NCBI RefSeq assembly: GCF_009757775.1
Contig: NZ_RHLK01000002.1
Location: 316,113 to 380,112, forward strand
From: Paenibacillus lutrae
GTDB taxonomy: Bacteria > Bacillota > Bacilli > Paenibacillales > NBRC-103111
Length of the DNA: 64,000 bases
Direction of reading: 5' to 3'
A program made the position numbers and the translations under genes. The number at the start of each line of letters is the position of its first letter. The first letter of the stretch is position 1. Below the pieces are notes generated by a model that saw only the letters and a list, made by a program, of their open reading frames with translations, had not been told where the DNA came from and did not search any database. Positions 1-8,511 of the stretch are shown in pieces.

Positions 1-226
1 GACCGGGATGGACGTACCGCTGGTGTACCAGTTGTCTCGCCAGAGGCATAGCTGGGTAGCTATGTACGGAAGGGATAAGCGCTGAAAGCATCTAAGCGTG
101 AAGCCCCCCTCAAGATGAGATTTCCCAATTAGTAAGACCCCTTGAAGACGACGAGGTAGATAGGTTGGAGGTGGAAGCACAGCAATGTGTGGAGCTGACC
201 AATACTAATCGGTCGAGGGCTTGACC
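1..226 (+). rRNA. 23S ribosomal RNA, 3' end (partial)
   Basis: The first ~226 bases match the conserved 3' part of bacterial 23S rRNA, including the sarcin-ricin-distal helices and the terminal block ending in TAATCGGTCGAGGGCTTGACC-type sequence. The gene is cut by the window edge. A spacer of about 180 bases without a tRNA separates it from 5S rRNA. Confidence 0.97.
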
Positions 227-408
227 TATAGGTCTTTACGAGAGTAGAGGCCGTCATCGGAAGCATCGCTTAGGCGGTGCACCACAAGATCTTTGGATGG
301 ATCTTTTACATCTTTCGCTGCTAGTTTTCAGGGTACAACCCTGAAATGAGTGGTATGTCCGCAAGGAGATGCTGCGATTTTCGAAGTCGCTAACACTTCG
401 GAACATCC

Positions 409-525
409 TGTTTGGTGACGATGGCGGAAGGGAACCACGCGTACCCATCCCGAACACGACCGTTAAGCCTTCCAGCGCCGATGGTACTTGGACCGCAGGG
501 TCCTGGGAGAGTAGGACGTTGCCAA
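409..525 (+). rRNA. rrf: 5S ribosomal RNA
   Basis: The stretch has the typical Bacillales 5S sequence: GGTGACGATGGCGGAAGGG near the 5' end, CCCATCCCGAACACGACCG in the middle and GGGAGAGTAGGACGTTGCC at the 3' end. Its two ends pair to form helix I. It is the last gene of the rRNA operon. Exact ends are good to a few bases. Confidence 0.96.
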
Positions 526-532
526 GCAAAGT

Positions 533-558
533 AAGCCCACTAATGAGTGGGCTTTTTT
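533..558 (+). terminator. rRNA operon terminator
   Basis: AGCCCACT-AATG-AGTGGGCT stem followed directly by a T tract, immediately after 5S rRNA. A standard intrinsic terminator ending the rRNA operon. Confidence 0.9.
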
Positions 559-600
559 GTTTGTAATACTTTATGATTTCACCTAAATCATGAGATATTA

Positions 601-628
601 TTAAAGTCCTCTCGGGAATCGGTATGAT
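601..628 (+). promoter_or_regulatory. Candidate sigma-A promoter for the RNA downstream of rrf
   Basis: TTAAAG (601-606) and TATGAT (623-628) are separated by 16 bases, just after the rRNA terminator. A transcript from here would start near 635 and end at the terminator at 724-757, giving an RNA of about 120 nt. The -35 is weak, so this is only a candidate. Confidence 0.4.
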
Positions 629-634
629 TGGAAA

Positions 635-757
635 TAAAGATGAGGTCAGGAGGATGAATCCTGACTACGGCCGGGGAAACAGTAACTTTGAATCCTTATG
701 TGTGGGCATATATAGCAATCTAAAGCTACCTGTACTATGACAGGTAGCCTTTTTTAT
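635..757 (+). ncRNA. Candidate small structured RNA next to the rRNA operon
   Basis: There is no ORF here, but the stretch is bounded by a possible promoter (601-628) and a strong terminator. It contains a perfect 7-bp hairpin (GTCAGGA / TCCTGAC, 645-665) and two copies of AATCCT. Position beside an rRNA operon and the repeated AUCCU are reminiscent of the Bacillaceae-1 RNA motif described in Bacillales, but I recognise this only loosely and cannot confirm the consensus structure. It could also be the leader of an unrelated transcript. Confidence 0.35.
724..757 (+). terminator. Intrinsic terminator of the small RNA
   Basis: GCTACCTG ... CAGGTAGC stem with a short loop, followed by TTTTTT. 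It lies about 150 bases upstream of the sigma factor gene and separates it from the rRNA region. Confidence 0.85.
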
Positions 758-907
758 AACATACATACACCAAAATTTCTGACTATATTTCAGTATACTC
801 GATTAGGGTAACTTAATTCTTAAACGAAAGGCTATTGAAGAAATTCGCATGTGACAAAAGGGAACATATGGGATGCTGGTTTGTCTAATAGGATGGAGGT
901 GAGAGAG

Positions 908-1444
908 ATGGAAACAGAATATTTAAAAGATATCGATGATGTGGATAGTACGGAGCTGTATAATCTGATGAATCAATACGGGGACGATGTTTGGAGATAC
1001 GCTTATGCGATAACCAAAAATAAGGAGCAATCGAAGGATATTGCACAGGAGGTCTTTATAAAAGTTCATTCTCATCTGCATACTTACCGGGGTCAATCAT
1101 CCTTCAAGACATGGCTCTTTGCCATTACAAGGAATATAGCGATTAACGAGATGAGGTCCGGTTATTTTCGCAAGGTTTTACTTTTCGGGAACGTGAGGAA
1201 TACACGAACTGAGCAGTCTGCCGAGGGGACATATATCGGGATTCAAGGGGCTGCGGTTATTCGCAGTATTATTATGGGCTTGTCCAGAAAGTTACGGGAA
1301 GTGCTCATCCTGGATTTGGACCATGAACTAACCATTCAAGAAATGGCGGATGTACTCGGCATACCGCAAGGAACAGTGAAGTCCAGACTCAATAGGGCAC
1401 GCAAAAAGGTCGAGAAGATATGGAGGGAAATGGAGAATGAGTAA
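908..1444 (+). CDS. RNA polymerase sigma factor, ECF type
   Basis: A group 4 sigma-70 factor of 178 residues that would direct RNA polymerase to a small stress or envelope regulon. Sigma region 2 is at about residues 16-60 (motif DIAQEVFIKVH) and region 4 at about 110-155, with the helix-turn-helix segment TIQEMADVLGIPQGTVKSRL. The reading frame is open from 851 (GTG), but I chose the ATG at 908 because GGAGGTG lies 7 bases before it. It overlaps the next gene by 8 bases, the usual arrangement for a sigma/anti-sigma pair. Its target promoters are not evident, although the B12 locus follows directly. Confidence 0.88.
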   Translation: METEYLKDIDDVDSTELYNLMNQYGDDVWRYAYAITKNKEQSKDIAQEVFIKVHSHLHTYRGQSSFKTWLFAITRNIAINEMRSGYFRKVLLFGNVRNTRTEQSAEGTYIGIQGAAVIRSIIMGLSRKLREVLILDLDHELTIQEMADVLGIPQGTVKSRLNRARKKVEKIWREMENE

Positions 1445-2414
1445 CCGGAAACCGAGTTGGTACGGGATAGTCAAAGAAAATGACGCTGATAAGGGAATGT
1501 TTACTGAAAAGATGAAGCAAATCGTAATCGAGCGGGTTGAACATAACCGTTACAAGAAAATGAATCATGCCTTTATTAAAGTTTTATTTCCGGTAGCCGC
1601 GGCCGGACTCATGCTCAGTATACTGATAGTCCCTCTCACTAATAGCTGGCCCGCTATTTTTCCATTAAAACAAGGGGGAGATTCAAATGGATCAATGAGT
1701 CCGCCGGGAGCTTCCGGGAACGATGTAACACTGAATTATGAACCTGCGGCAGATGTGAAAATAATTCCCGAGACAGATAAAGCAATCAGAAGAGACCGAT
1801 TGGAGCGAATACCGCTATCATCTGTAACGATTAAAGAAGTGGTCGCGAGCGAAGGGATGGGGAAGTACGGGAAGTATGTGGAATATAGGAAAGAAGGAGA
1901 TCCGAATCCTTTTTTCGGTTACGATTCTACGAACTTTTTAAGCTCCGTAATTGAAGGGGTCTATGAGATCGGATATGGGGCATTGAGCGACGTGAAGTTC
2001 AGGAAAAGTGATGCTTTCGGTTTCTCTAATGTCCGGTTAGACGGTAAATGCGGGCCTGAGCGCCGATGTACCTATTGGATTTCTCAAGAGAATAATAATA
2101 TTATCGCCAACTACCAAATGGATGCAGCAACCATTTATGAGGAGGATCTGGATGGTGATGGAGTGACTGAGGCCGTCGTTCTTACCCATGATCAGGATGT
2201 GTATATTTACAAAAATATAGCCGGCGTGATTAAGTCGATTGATGTGCAGGCTGCCCTGCAAGCTACATTTAGAGATACGGTAACGTACGACCCTGTTCAG
2301 CGGACTTTTCAGATCAGCAGTACTTTAGAGTCCAGGAAGTATCGATATGCTGCCGGTATGGACAAACTCGAGCTGTTGGAACGAAGGGAATTAACCTATA
2401 AAGGCACAATGTGA
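1437..2414 (+). CDS. Membrane-anchored protein, probable anti-sigma partner
   Basis: The 325-residue protein has a short cytoplasmic N-terminus (about 1-43), one membrane segment (about 44-66, FIKVLFPVAAAGLMLSILIV) and a long extracytoplasmic part. The outer part includes an acidic DLDGDGVTEAVV stretch resembling a calcium-binding or FG-GAP/VCBS-type repeat. I do not recognise the family from sequence alone. The role as anti-sigma factor is inferred from the 8-base overlap with the sigma gene and the one-pass topology. No zinc-binding HxxxCxxC anti-sigma motif is visible in the N-terminus, so the mode of sigma binding would be atypical. Confidence 0.6.
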   Translation: MSNRKPSWYGIVKENDADKGMFTEKMKQIVIERVEHNRYKKMNHAFIKVLFPVAAAGLMLSILIVPLTNSWPAIFPLKQGGDSNGSMSPPGASGNDVTLNYEPAADVKIIPETDKAIRRDRLERIPLSSVTIKEVVASEGMGKYGKYVEYRKEGDPNPFFGYDSTNFLSSVIEGVYEIGYGALSDVKFRKSDAFGFSNVRLDGKCGPERRCTYWISQENNNIIANYQMDAATIYEEDLDGDGVTEAVVLTHDQDVYIYKNIAGVIKSIDVQAALQATFRDTVTYDPVQRTFQISSTLESRKYRYAAGMDKLELLERRELTYKGTM

Positions 2415-2477
2415 AAATTTTAACATGACAAAAGTAGATATATTGGTTATGATGACTAAGAAAATCGAATATGTGAA

Positions 2478-2665
2478 CAGGTGCCAATTATGTATGCCAA
2501 CTACGGAATCATGAATTGGTTAAAAGGGAAGCGGGTGAAAATCCCGCGCGGTCCCGCCGCTGTATAAGAAGAGTCCTTGCAAAATGCCACTGGGAAACTG
2601 GGAAGGCTGTAAGGGTGTTGAAGCTTGAGCCAGAAGACCTGCCTGTTTCGTCGTCACACCATAAC
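2478..2665 (+). promoter_or_regulatory. Cobalamin (B12) riboswitch
   Basis: The leader contains the hallmark elements of the AdoCbl-class riboswitch in order: AGGTGCC at the 5' end, AAGGGAAGCGGGTGAAAATC, GCGCGGTCCCGCCGCTGTA, GCCACTGGGAAACTGGGAAGG, and the B12-box region GAGCCAGAAGACCTGCC. It is followed by a terminator-like stem before the surface-protein gene, consistent with premature termination when B12 is plentiful. It is strong evidence that the downstream genes serve B12 supply. Confidence 0.96.
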
Positions 2666-2723
2666 TCTACGATGGATAGGAAGGTGTTTTAGTGCATGCT
2701 TTATTTAGCTATGTATTCTATTA

Positions 2724-2757
2724 AACCTCTTAACATTTTATGTTAAGGGGTTTTTGC
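2724..2757 (+). terminator. Expression-platform terminator of the B12 riboswitch
   Basis: AACCTCTTAACATTTTATGTTAAGG-type stem (CCTCTTAACA / TGTTAAGGGG) followed by TTTTT. It lies between the riboswitch aptamer and the ribosome binding site of the 2820 gene, so it is the likely regulated terminator. Confidence 0.8.
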
Positions 2758-2819
2758 TGCTTAGCGCATTTATTCTTGGAGACTAGATCAGAATGCTGTG
2801 AAAGGAAGGAAGACTAAGA

Positions 2820-5800
2820 ATGATGAGAAACAGATTTATAGCTTGGACGCTCGTTTTGTGTATGTTCTTGTCCTTATTCTCAGCAGGGCTTACAGTAACC
2901 AGCGCCAATGGGGCGAATCTTGCAACGGCAGGGCTGAAGGACTCGGCAAGCGTTACGACGGATGTGTATCCGGCTTCTTCGGATTCCTCAAAAACTTTTA
3001 TCCATGCAGACACACAAAAACCGAGTATTACCGTAGAAGGGTTAACGGATAAACAGATCCTATCCACCAAAGAAATCAGTTTTAAAGTCACTGTAACAGA
3101 CAATGTGTATACAGACATTGTTCCGGAAGTAAAGGTGAACGGCACCACCATTCTGCCAACCCATGCACAGTACCAGGCTTCTCTGGCACCGAGCCGTAAT
3201 ACCGTTACAATCGCAGCGGCAGATGGAGCAGGCAATAGAACAGATGAATCCTATGAGATTAGCTACAAAGCTCTTCCCGCTAACTCCCCGAAAGCACAAC
3301 TGGATAAGAATCTGGCTTATCTCGTCGGATCGGTAACAGACCCGAGCTTCGGCACAGGTGGAGGAGAATGGTCGATCCTTTCCCTGGCCAGAGCCGATTA
3401 CCCGGTACCGGCGGGTTATTATGATATTTACTACAAGAATGCGGCTCAAAAAGTTGCAGGGTTGATGCCTAAGTACGGCGATAAACTCGACAAGAATAAA
3501 GGTACGGAACATTCCAGATTAATCCTGGGGCTTACTTCTATCGGCAGAGAAATTACGGAAGTCGCTAATTACGATATAAGGAAAGCTCTTGCAGATTATA
3601 ATTATGTGATCAAGCAAGGGATTAATGGTCCTATCTTTGCCCTGATCGCATTTGACAGCAAGCCTTACGATATTCCTCAAGTATCAGGGACAGCCGTACA
3701 GACAACCAAAGAAAAGCTGATCCGCTACATTCTGGACCGGGAGATCAAGAAGGGGACCAGCGAAGCCGGCGGCTGGGCGCTGAGCGGAAGCAATCCCGAT
3801 CCGGATATTACCGGCATGGCGATTCAGAGCCTTACGCCTTACTACAATCAGCAGGCGGACGTAAGAGAGGCCGTTGACCGCGCTGTTATCTGGCTGGCCA
3901 AATCTCAGAAGGATGAAGGCGGCTTTGCTAGCTGGGATACAGTAAACAGTGAAAGTATCGCGCAGGTTATTGTAGCTTTAACCGGGTTAGGAATCGATCC
4001 GCACACGGACCCAAGGTTTATTAAGAACGGACAATCCGCTGTCGATGCCCTGATGAGCTTTGCAGTCCCTGAAGGCGGCTTTATGCACATTCTTCCGGGA
4101 ACTGCCGCTAACGGCGGCGCAGGAGCCGGTGTGGTCGACGGGATGGCTACCGATCAGGGGACTTACGCGCTGGTAGCCTATGACAGGTTCATAAAGGGCA
4201 AAACCCGTCTCTATGACATGACGGACGTTAAGGAAGATACGACGAAGGATAAGGTGCTGCCGCTGCCATCGGGCGATCAGCCTCATCTTGCTATACCGCA
4301 AGATGAACGGAACTATCTGGTTCCGGTAACAGCCGGTGATAAGCATAAGGAAATACGAGTTGAGATCCCGGGCGATAAACAATCGAAGGTTATCGTTAAG
4401 CTTCCTGCCGCACAGGCTTTGCCTCAGTTAGAAGCGGTTAAGGGCAGTGCGTCCGTCCTGCTTCCGAAGGGGGCACAAGTGACGAGCGGAGACGCGTCTG
4501 CAATTGAGATGCTCTCGCCTGTCCTTTTCTCAGATGCGGTACTAAGGGATAAGATTAACGAGATTCTTCCCAAGAACAAGAAGCTGGATGCTATTACCCA
4601 AGCTTTCTCCGTGGGCGGGCAGGCTAGAGTTGAATTCAGCGAGTATGTCACGCTAACTTTCAAGGGTATGAGCGGCAAAGAGGCCGCTTATATAGAAGGC
4701 GGGACTCCGCACGCCATTCACAAGTATGCCAGCGGCAGCGAAGGGGAACTTAGCGGACTCCAGGAGTACGCATACGACAGCGGCAATGATCTGATCGTCA
4801 AAACGAAGCATTTTACCGATTATGCGGCTTATGCGGTCAGCACCATTCAAGCGCCTGGCGGCGGGGGAGGCGGAATCACGCCTCAGCCTAAACCTTACGC
4901 GACAATCTCTGTCGATAAGGAAACGATTAGTAAAGGCTTTGTGGTTGCCGCTACGGATGTAGAGCTGCAATCCGGCGATACGGCATGGACTTTATTAAAG
5001 AGAGTGCTGGATAACAACGGGATACCGTATGAATATGAGTGGACCGAGAAATACGGAAGTGTCTATGTGCAATCGATCGCTGGAGATGGTGAATTCGACC
5101 ATGGCACCGGCAGCGGCTGGATGTACAGTGTCAACGGGTCCTATCCCAATTATGGAGCCAGCAGCTATGTCCTGCAGAACGGCGATCGCCTGCAGTGGCG
5201 CTATACAACAAATCTGGGTGCAGATTTAGGGCAAGATCTCAGTCAGTGGGAGACTGTTAAACCACCGGCTCTTATTAATCCAGATGACCGCACACCTGTA
5301 GTAAACGTGCCTAAGGATACTGTAGCGGATTATGTTCTGGATATTACGAAGGAACTTGTAAATACAGACAAGATAACCGTTAATCTGCCGGAATTGACAT
5401 CGAAATTCATACTTAATTTAAAAGACGTTAAAGATGATATTCCTGGGCTTACCGTTACCAAAGGTAATATTCAAGCGGTCATTGACAAGGGCACCAGGCT
5501 TACGGCAGGGGATGATCGATTCGAGCTCCTCACAACAATAGACACGAATAACAGCAGCATTCAAGCGCTTGTTAAAGGCATTCTGAAAGACAACGAGAAG
5601 CTGGATATAATCAACCATGCTTTCGTATCAGGCAATCCGGCGAATCCGGCTGTGTTTGATAAACCGATTTCTTATCGATTCAAAGACAGTCAAAAGCAGC
5701 ACCCCGGGTATTTAACCGACAAAGAGTTCACACCGATTGTCATTTATGAGACAGAGGAAGCGGGCATTCAGGCGAGCAAAGGCTCCGGCAAGACAGCCTA

Positions 5801-7472
5801 TGCTTATAGGAAAGACAACGATCTTGTGGTCAAAATTAACTTTGCGGCGACTCTTATCACGTATACGACCAGCACAACCGCACCGGTTTTGAAGCCGGAG
5901 CCGCAACCGGATCCGAAGCCGGGCAAAGTGGATCTTAAAAAGCTGTACAAGGATGCAGGTACAATTTCATCCTGGGCTTATCAAGCGATCGAAGAAGCGA
6001 CGGCAAATAACATCATTGACGGAAGCGGCGGCAAATTCAATCCGCAGGCCGATGTTACAAGAGCAGAATTCACTAAAATTGTGGCAGCTATGCTGGGACT
6101 TGATTTTACAGCGGACAAGGTCATCAGCTTCAAGGATGTTAGTCAGGACGACTGGTTCTATCCAGCAGTCAACGCTGCCTTTAAAGCGGGGATAGTCGGC
6201 GGCTTCGGTGAAGAATTCAAGCCTGACGATAAGATTACCCGTGAGCAGATGGCCGTCATAATTATCAGGGCATTGGGAGCTGGCCCGCTGAGAACGGACG
6301 CCGGACTTACCGATCTGGATACGGTCTCTTCCTGGGCCCGAACCGATGTGGAAACGATCATCGCCCTGAATTTGATGCAAGGGTATGACAATCAGTTCAA
6401 GCCGCAAGATTATGCCACGAGAGAAATGGCAGCGGTGGTTGCGGTAAGAGCTTATACCTACTCGAAGGACTCTAAACCGGGCGGGGGAAAACCGGAGCCT
6501 GGGAAGCCGGAACCGGGGAAACCATCTCAAGGCAAGCATGAGGAAGTAGCCGACCAGATCCGGAATACCGCAGCTTTTCTGCAAAAATCAGTGGATGATC
6601 CTGTTATAGGCACGGTTGGAGGAGAATGGACGGTCCTTGGACTGGCCCGTTCGGGTGTAGAAGTGCCGGAGGCTTATTATGCTAAATACTATGCCAATGT
6701 GGAGAAAACCCTTAAAGAAAAGTCGGGCAAACTACATCACGTCAAATATACGGAATATGATCGGGTCATTCTGGCTCTAACCTCAATAGGCAAAGACATT
6801 AAGAATGTAGCCGGATATGACTTAAGAGAACCACTTGCTGATTTTGAGACACTGATCAAACAAGGGATTAATGGTCCTGTCTTTGCTCTTATTGCTCTCG
6901 ACAGCAATCAGTATGAGATCCCCGTCGTTGGGGGGGTAAAGACGCAGACAACCAGAGAAATGCTGATCCAGTTCATTCTGGGCCGGGAGATTAAAGGCGG
7001 AGGATGGGCATTAGGGGCGAATGCCGCTGAATCCGATCCGGATGTTACGTCTATGGTGATTCAAGGACTCACTCCTTACTATAAAACGAATGCCGATGTA
7101 AAAGCCGCGGTTGACCGGGGGATCGCGTGGCTGTCCGCCGCTCAGACAGCGGATGGCGGTTACACTAGCTGGGGTTCCGTTAATTCGGAAAGCATAGCCC
7201 AGGTCATCGTTGCCTTAAGCGGACTCGGGATAGACCCGCATCAGGACTCCAGGTTTGTCAAAAACGGTCGTTCACCCGTTGATGCTTTACTTAGCTTTGC
7301 CGCCAAAGAGGGCGGATTCTATCATATAAAATCCGGAGATAAAAGCAATGGCGGCGCTAATCCCGGAGAGGTAGACCTTATGGCTACCGATCAGGCGATG
7401 TACGCTCTAATCGCTTATGACCGATTTGTTCAAGGTCAATCGGGCCTTTATGACATGACAGATATCAACTAG
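2820..7472 (+). CDS. SLH-anchored surface protein with two transcobalamin-like alpha-barrels and a DUF4430 domain
   Basis: This is a 1550-residue secreted protein, probably the cell-surface B12 receptor of the locus. A signal peptide (about 1-30) is followed by an Ig-like region (about 67-150) and a terpenoid-cyclase-like alpha/alpha barrel A (about 159-471). Next come a beta-rich unit (about 505-690), a DUF4430 domain (about 693-807, GSGWMYSVNG and YVLQNGDRLQWRYT) and a second copy of the beta-rich unit (about 850-1025). Three SLH domains (about 1040-1215), a Pro/Lys/Gly linker and a barrel B (about 1241-1550) complete it. Barrels A and B share long blocks such as LIKQGINGP and GGWAL, so they arose by internal duplication. 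An alpha-barrel plus a DUF4430-type beta domain is the architecture of eukaryotic intrinsic factor/transcobalamin. The upstream B12 riboswitch supports that reading. Binding of cobalamin itself is inferred. Confidence 0.85.
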   Translation: MMRNRFIAWTLVLCMFLSLFSAGLTVTSANGANLATAGLKDSASVTTDVYPASSDSSKTFIHADTQKPSITVEGLTDKQILSTKEISFKVTVTDNVYTDIVPEVKVNGTTILPTHAQYQASLAPSRNTVTIAAADGAGNRTDESYEISYKALPANSPKAQLDKNLAYLVGSVTDPSFGTGGGEWSILSLARADYPVPAGYYDIYYKNAAQKVAGLMPKYGDKLDKNKGTEHSRLILGLTSIGREITEVANYDIRKALADYNYVIKQGINGPIFALIAFDSKPYDIPQVSGTAVQTTKEKLIRYILDREIKKGTSEAGGWALSGSNPDPDITGMAIQSLTPYYNQQADVREAVDRAVIWLAKSQKDEGGFASWDTVNSESIAQVIVALTGLGIDPHTDPRFIKNGQSAVDALMSFAVPEGGFMHILPGTAANGGAGAGVVDGMATDQGTYALVAYDRFIKGKTRLYDMTDVKEDTTKDKVLPLPSGDQPHLAIPQDERNYLVPVTAGDKHKEIRVEIPGDKQSKVIVKLPAAQALPQLEAVKGSASVLLPKGAQVTSGDASAIEMLSPVLFSDAVLRDKINEILPKNKKLDAITQAFSVGGQARVEFSEYVTLTFKGMSGKEAAYIEGGTPHAIHKYASGSEGELSGLQEYAYDSGNDLIVKTKHFTDYAAYAVSTIQAPGGGGGGITPQPKPYATISVDKETISKGFVVAATDVELQSGDTAWTLLKRVLDNNGIPYEYEWTEKYGSVYVQSIAGDGEFDHGTGSGWMYSVNGSYPNYGASSYVLQNGDRLQWRYTTNLGADLGQDLSQWETVKPPALINPDDRTPVVNVPKDTVADYVLDITKELVNTDKITVNLPELTSKFILNLKDVKDDIPGLTVTKGNIQAVIDKGTRLTAGDDRFELLTTIDTNNSSIQALVKGILKDNEKLDIINHAFVSGNPANPAVFDKPISYRFKDSQKQHPGYLTDKEFTPIVIYETEEAGIQASKGSGKTAYAYRKDNDLVVKINFAATLITYTTSTTAPVLKPEPQPDPKPGKVDLKKLYKDAGTISSWAYQAIEEATANNIIDGSGGKFNPQADVTRAEFTKIVAAMLGLDFTADKVISFKDVSQDDWFYPAVNAAFKAGIVGGFGEEFKPDDKITREQMAVIIIRALGAGPLRTDAGLTDLDTVSSWARTDVETIIALNLMQGYDNQFKPQDYATREMAAVVAVRAYTYSKDSKPGGGKPEPGKPEPGKPSQGKHEEVADQIRNTAAFLQKSVDDPVIGTVGGEWTVLGLARSGVEVPEAYYAKYYANVEKTLKEKSGKLHHVKYTEYDRVILALTSIGKDIKNVAGYDLREPLADFETLIKQGINGPVFALIALDSNQYEIPVVGGVKTQTTREMLIQFILGREIKGGGWALGANAAESDPDVTSMVIQGLTPYYKTNADVKAAVDRGIAWLSAAQTADGGYTSWGSVNSESIAQVIVALSGLGIDPHQDSRFVKNGRSPVDALLSFAAKEGGFYHIKSGDKSNGGANPGEVDLMATDQAMYALIAYDRFVQGQSGLYDMTDIN

Positions 7473-7489
7473 CATTGTGACTTGGAGAG

Positions 7490-7523
7490 CTAAGCAAGGG
7501 TGAATTTCAGTGCCCTTGTTTAG
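7490..7523 (+). other. Intercistronic hairpin between surface receptor and membrane DUF4430 gene
   Basis: CTAAGCAAGGG and CCCTTGTTTAG form an 11-bp stem with one mismatch and a 12-base loop, followed by TTATTT rather than a full T tract. It lies between the receptor stop codon and the RBS of the next gene. It could be a partial terminator or an RNA-processing/stability element that sets receptor and transporter levels apart. Confidence 0.5.
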
Positions 7524-7545
7524 TTATTTAAGGGGGGAAATACCA

Positions 7546-8511
7546 GTGAAAAATAAGAAATCATGGATAGCCGCACTATTGATCATGAGCGTGCTCGCGA
7601 TCGCGTTTTTCTGGGGAGGGAATACTCCGAAGGGTCCGGGAGGCCAAGGGGAGTCTGGTGAGGCGCAGTCTGTACATGAAAGCAGCCCTTCTCCGGCTGC
7701 CGTGAAGCCAAGTGGTCAAGAGAACGGCGGACAAGCAGATGATGCAGGCCCAATCGGCGATAAGGCAGCTGGGACTGACAATAAAGAAGCAAGTGCAGCC
7801 CAGGAGACTAAAGCAGCAGGCGAGGCACAGTCAGAGAAACCGGCAGATAAAGAAAAGTCAGCAGATTCTGAGCAAAAAAAGCCGGAAGAGCCCGTGGCTA
7901 AAGAGGGCGATAAAGATTCCGCTGCAAAAGAGCAGGACAAGAAAACCAAGCCCGCTCCAACAATTAAGACAGAACCCAAACCGGCGGTTACGGCAGAACC
8001 TAAGAAAGATAAGTATATGACCGATCCTGTACCGGAAGGTAAACCCAAACCCGTGGAATGGCAGGATACAAAGGTCAATAAGAATAAGAGTTTGACTGTC
8101 ACTCTATCTGTATCCGCCAAGACTATCCTGAACAATATGGATCTATTTAATAAGGATAAGCTTGAAGTGCTGCCCAAAGACGGTGTGATTTATAAAACAA
8201 AGAAGGTTACCTTCTATGAGGGAGAATCCGTGTTTGATGTCCTGCTTAGAGAAATGAAAGCGAGTAAGATTCATATGGAATTCGAGATGACACCCATCTA
8301 TAACAGCAATTATATCGAAGGCATTCACAATTTGTATGAATTCGATTGCGGGGAGCTCAGCGGATGGATGTATAAGGTGAACGGATGGTTTCCTAACTAC
8401 GGGAGCAGCCGTTATATGCTGAAAGACGGTGATGTCGTAGAGTGGCTGTATACGTGTGATCTAGGCCGGGACATCGGCGGAGGTATGGCTGCAACCGGGG
8501 AGAAGAAGTGA
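7546..8511 (+). CDS. Membrane-anchored DUF4430 (transcobalamin beta-domain-like) protein
   Basis: The protein (321 residues from this start) has a single N-terminal membrane segment (about 6-23, WIAALLIMSVLAIAFFWGG) and a long disordered Ala/Glu/Lys/Pro-rich spacer (about 30-165). The C-terminal DUF4430 domain carries GWMYKVNGWFPNYGSSRY and GDVVEWLYTCDLGRD, closely matching the DUF4430 domain of the preceding gene. There is no lipobox Cys, so it is an anchored rather than lipidated protein. I chose GTG 7546 because AGGGGGG lies 9 bases upstream; the frame is open from 7510. It ends in a one-base overlap with ecfT. It probably hands B12 from the surface receptor to the ECF transporter, an inference from context. 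Confidence 0.8.
   Translation: MKNKKSWIAALLIMSVLAIAFFWGGNTPKGPGGQGESGEAQSVHESSPSPAAVKPSGQENGGQADDAGPIGDKAAGTDNKEASAAQETKAAGEAQSEKPADKEKSADSEQKKPEEPVAKEGDKDSAAKEQDKKTKPAPTIKTEPKPAVTAEPKKDKYMTDPVPEGKPKPVEWQDTKVNKNKSLTVTLSVSAKTILNNMDLFNKDKLEVLPKDGVIYKTKKVTFYEGESVFDVLLREMKASKIHMEFEMTPIYNSNYIEGIHNLYEFDCGELSGWMYKVNGWFPNYGSSRYMLKDGDVVEWLYTCDLGRDIGGGMAATGEKK

Noticed and set aside
254-566. ORFs across the 23S-5S spacer and 5S gene
   Set aside because: They overlap rRNA on both strands and have no ribosome binding site or recognisable protein.
6476-6540. Short direct repeats as a CRISPR or satellite array
   Set aside because: They are in-frame Pro-Glu-Pro-Gly-Lys linker repeats within the surface protein; no spacer structure. 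I saw no CRISPR array in the window.
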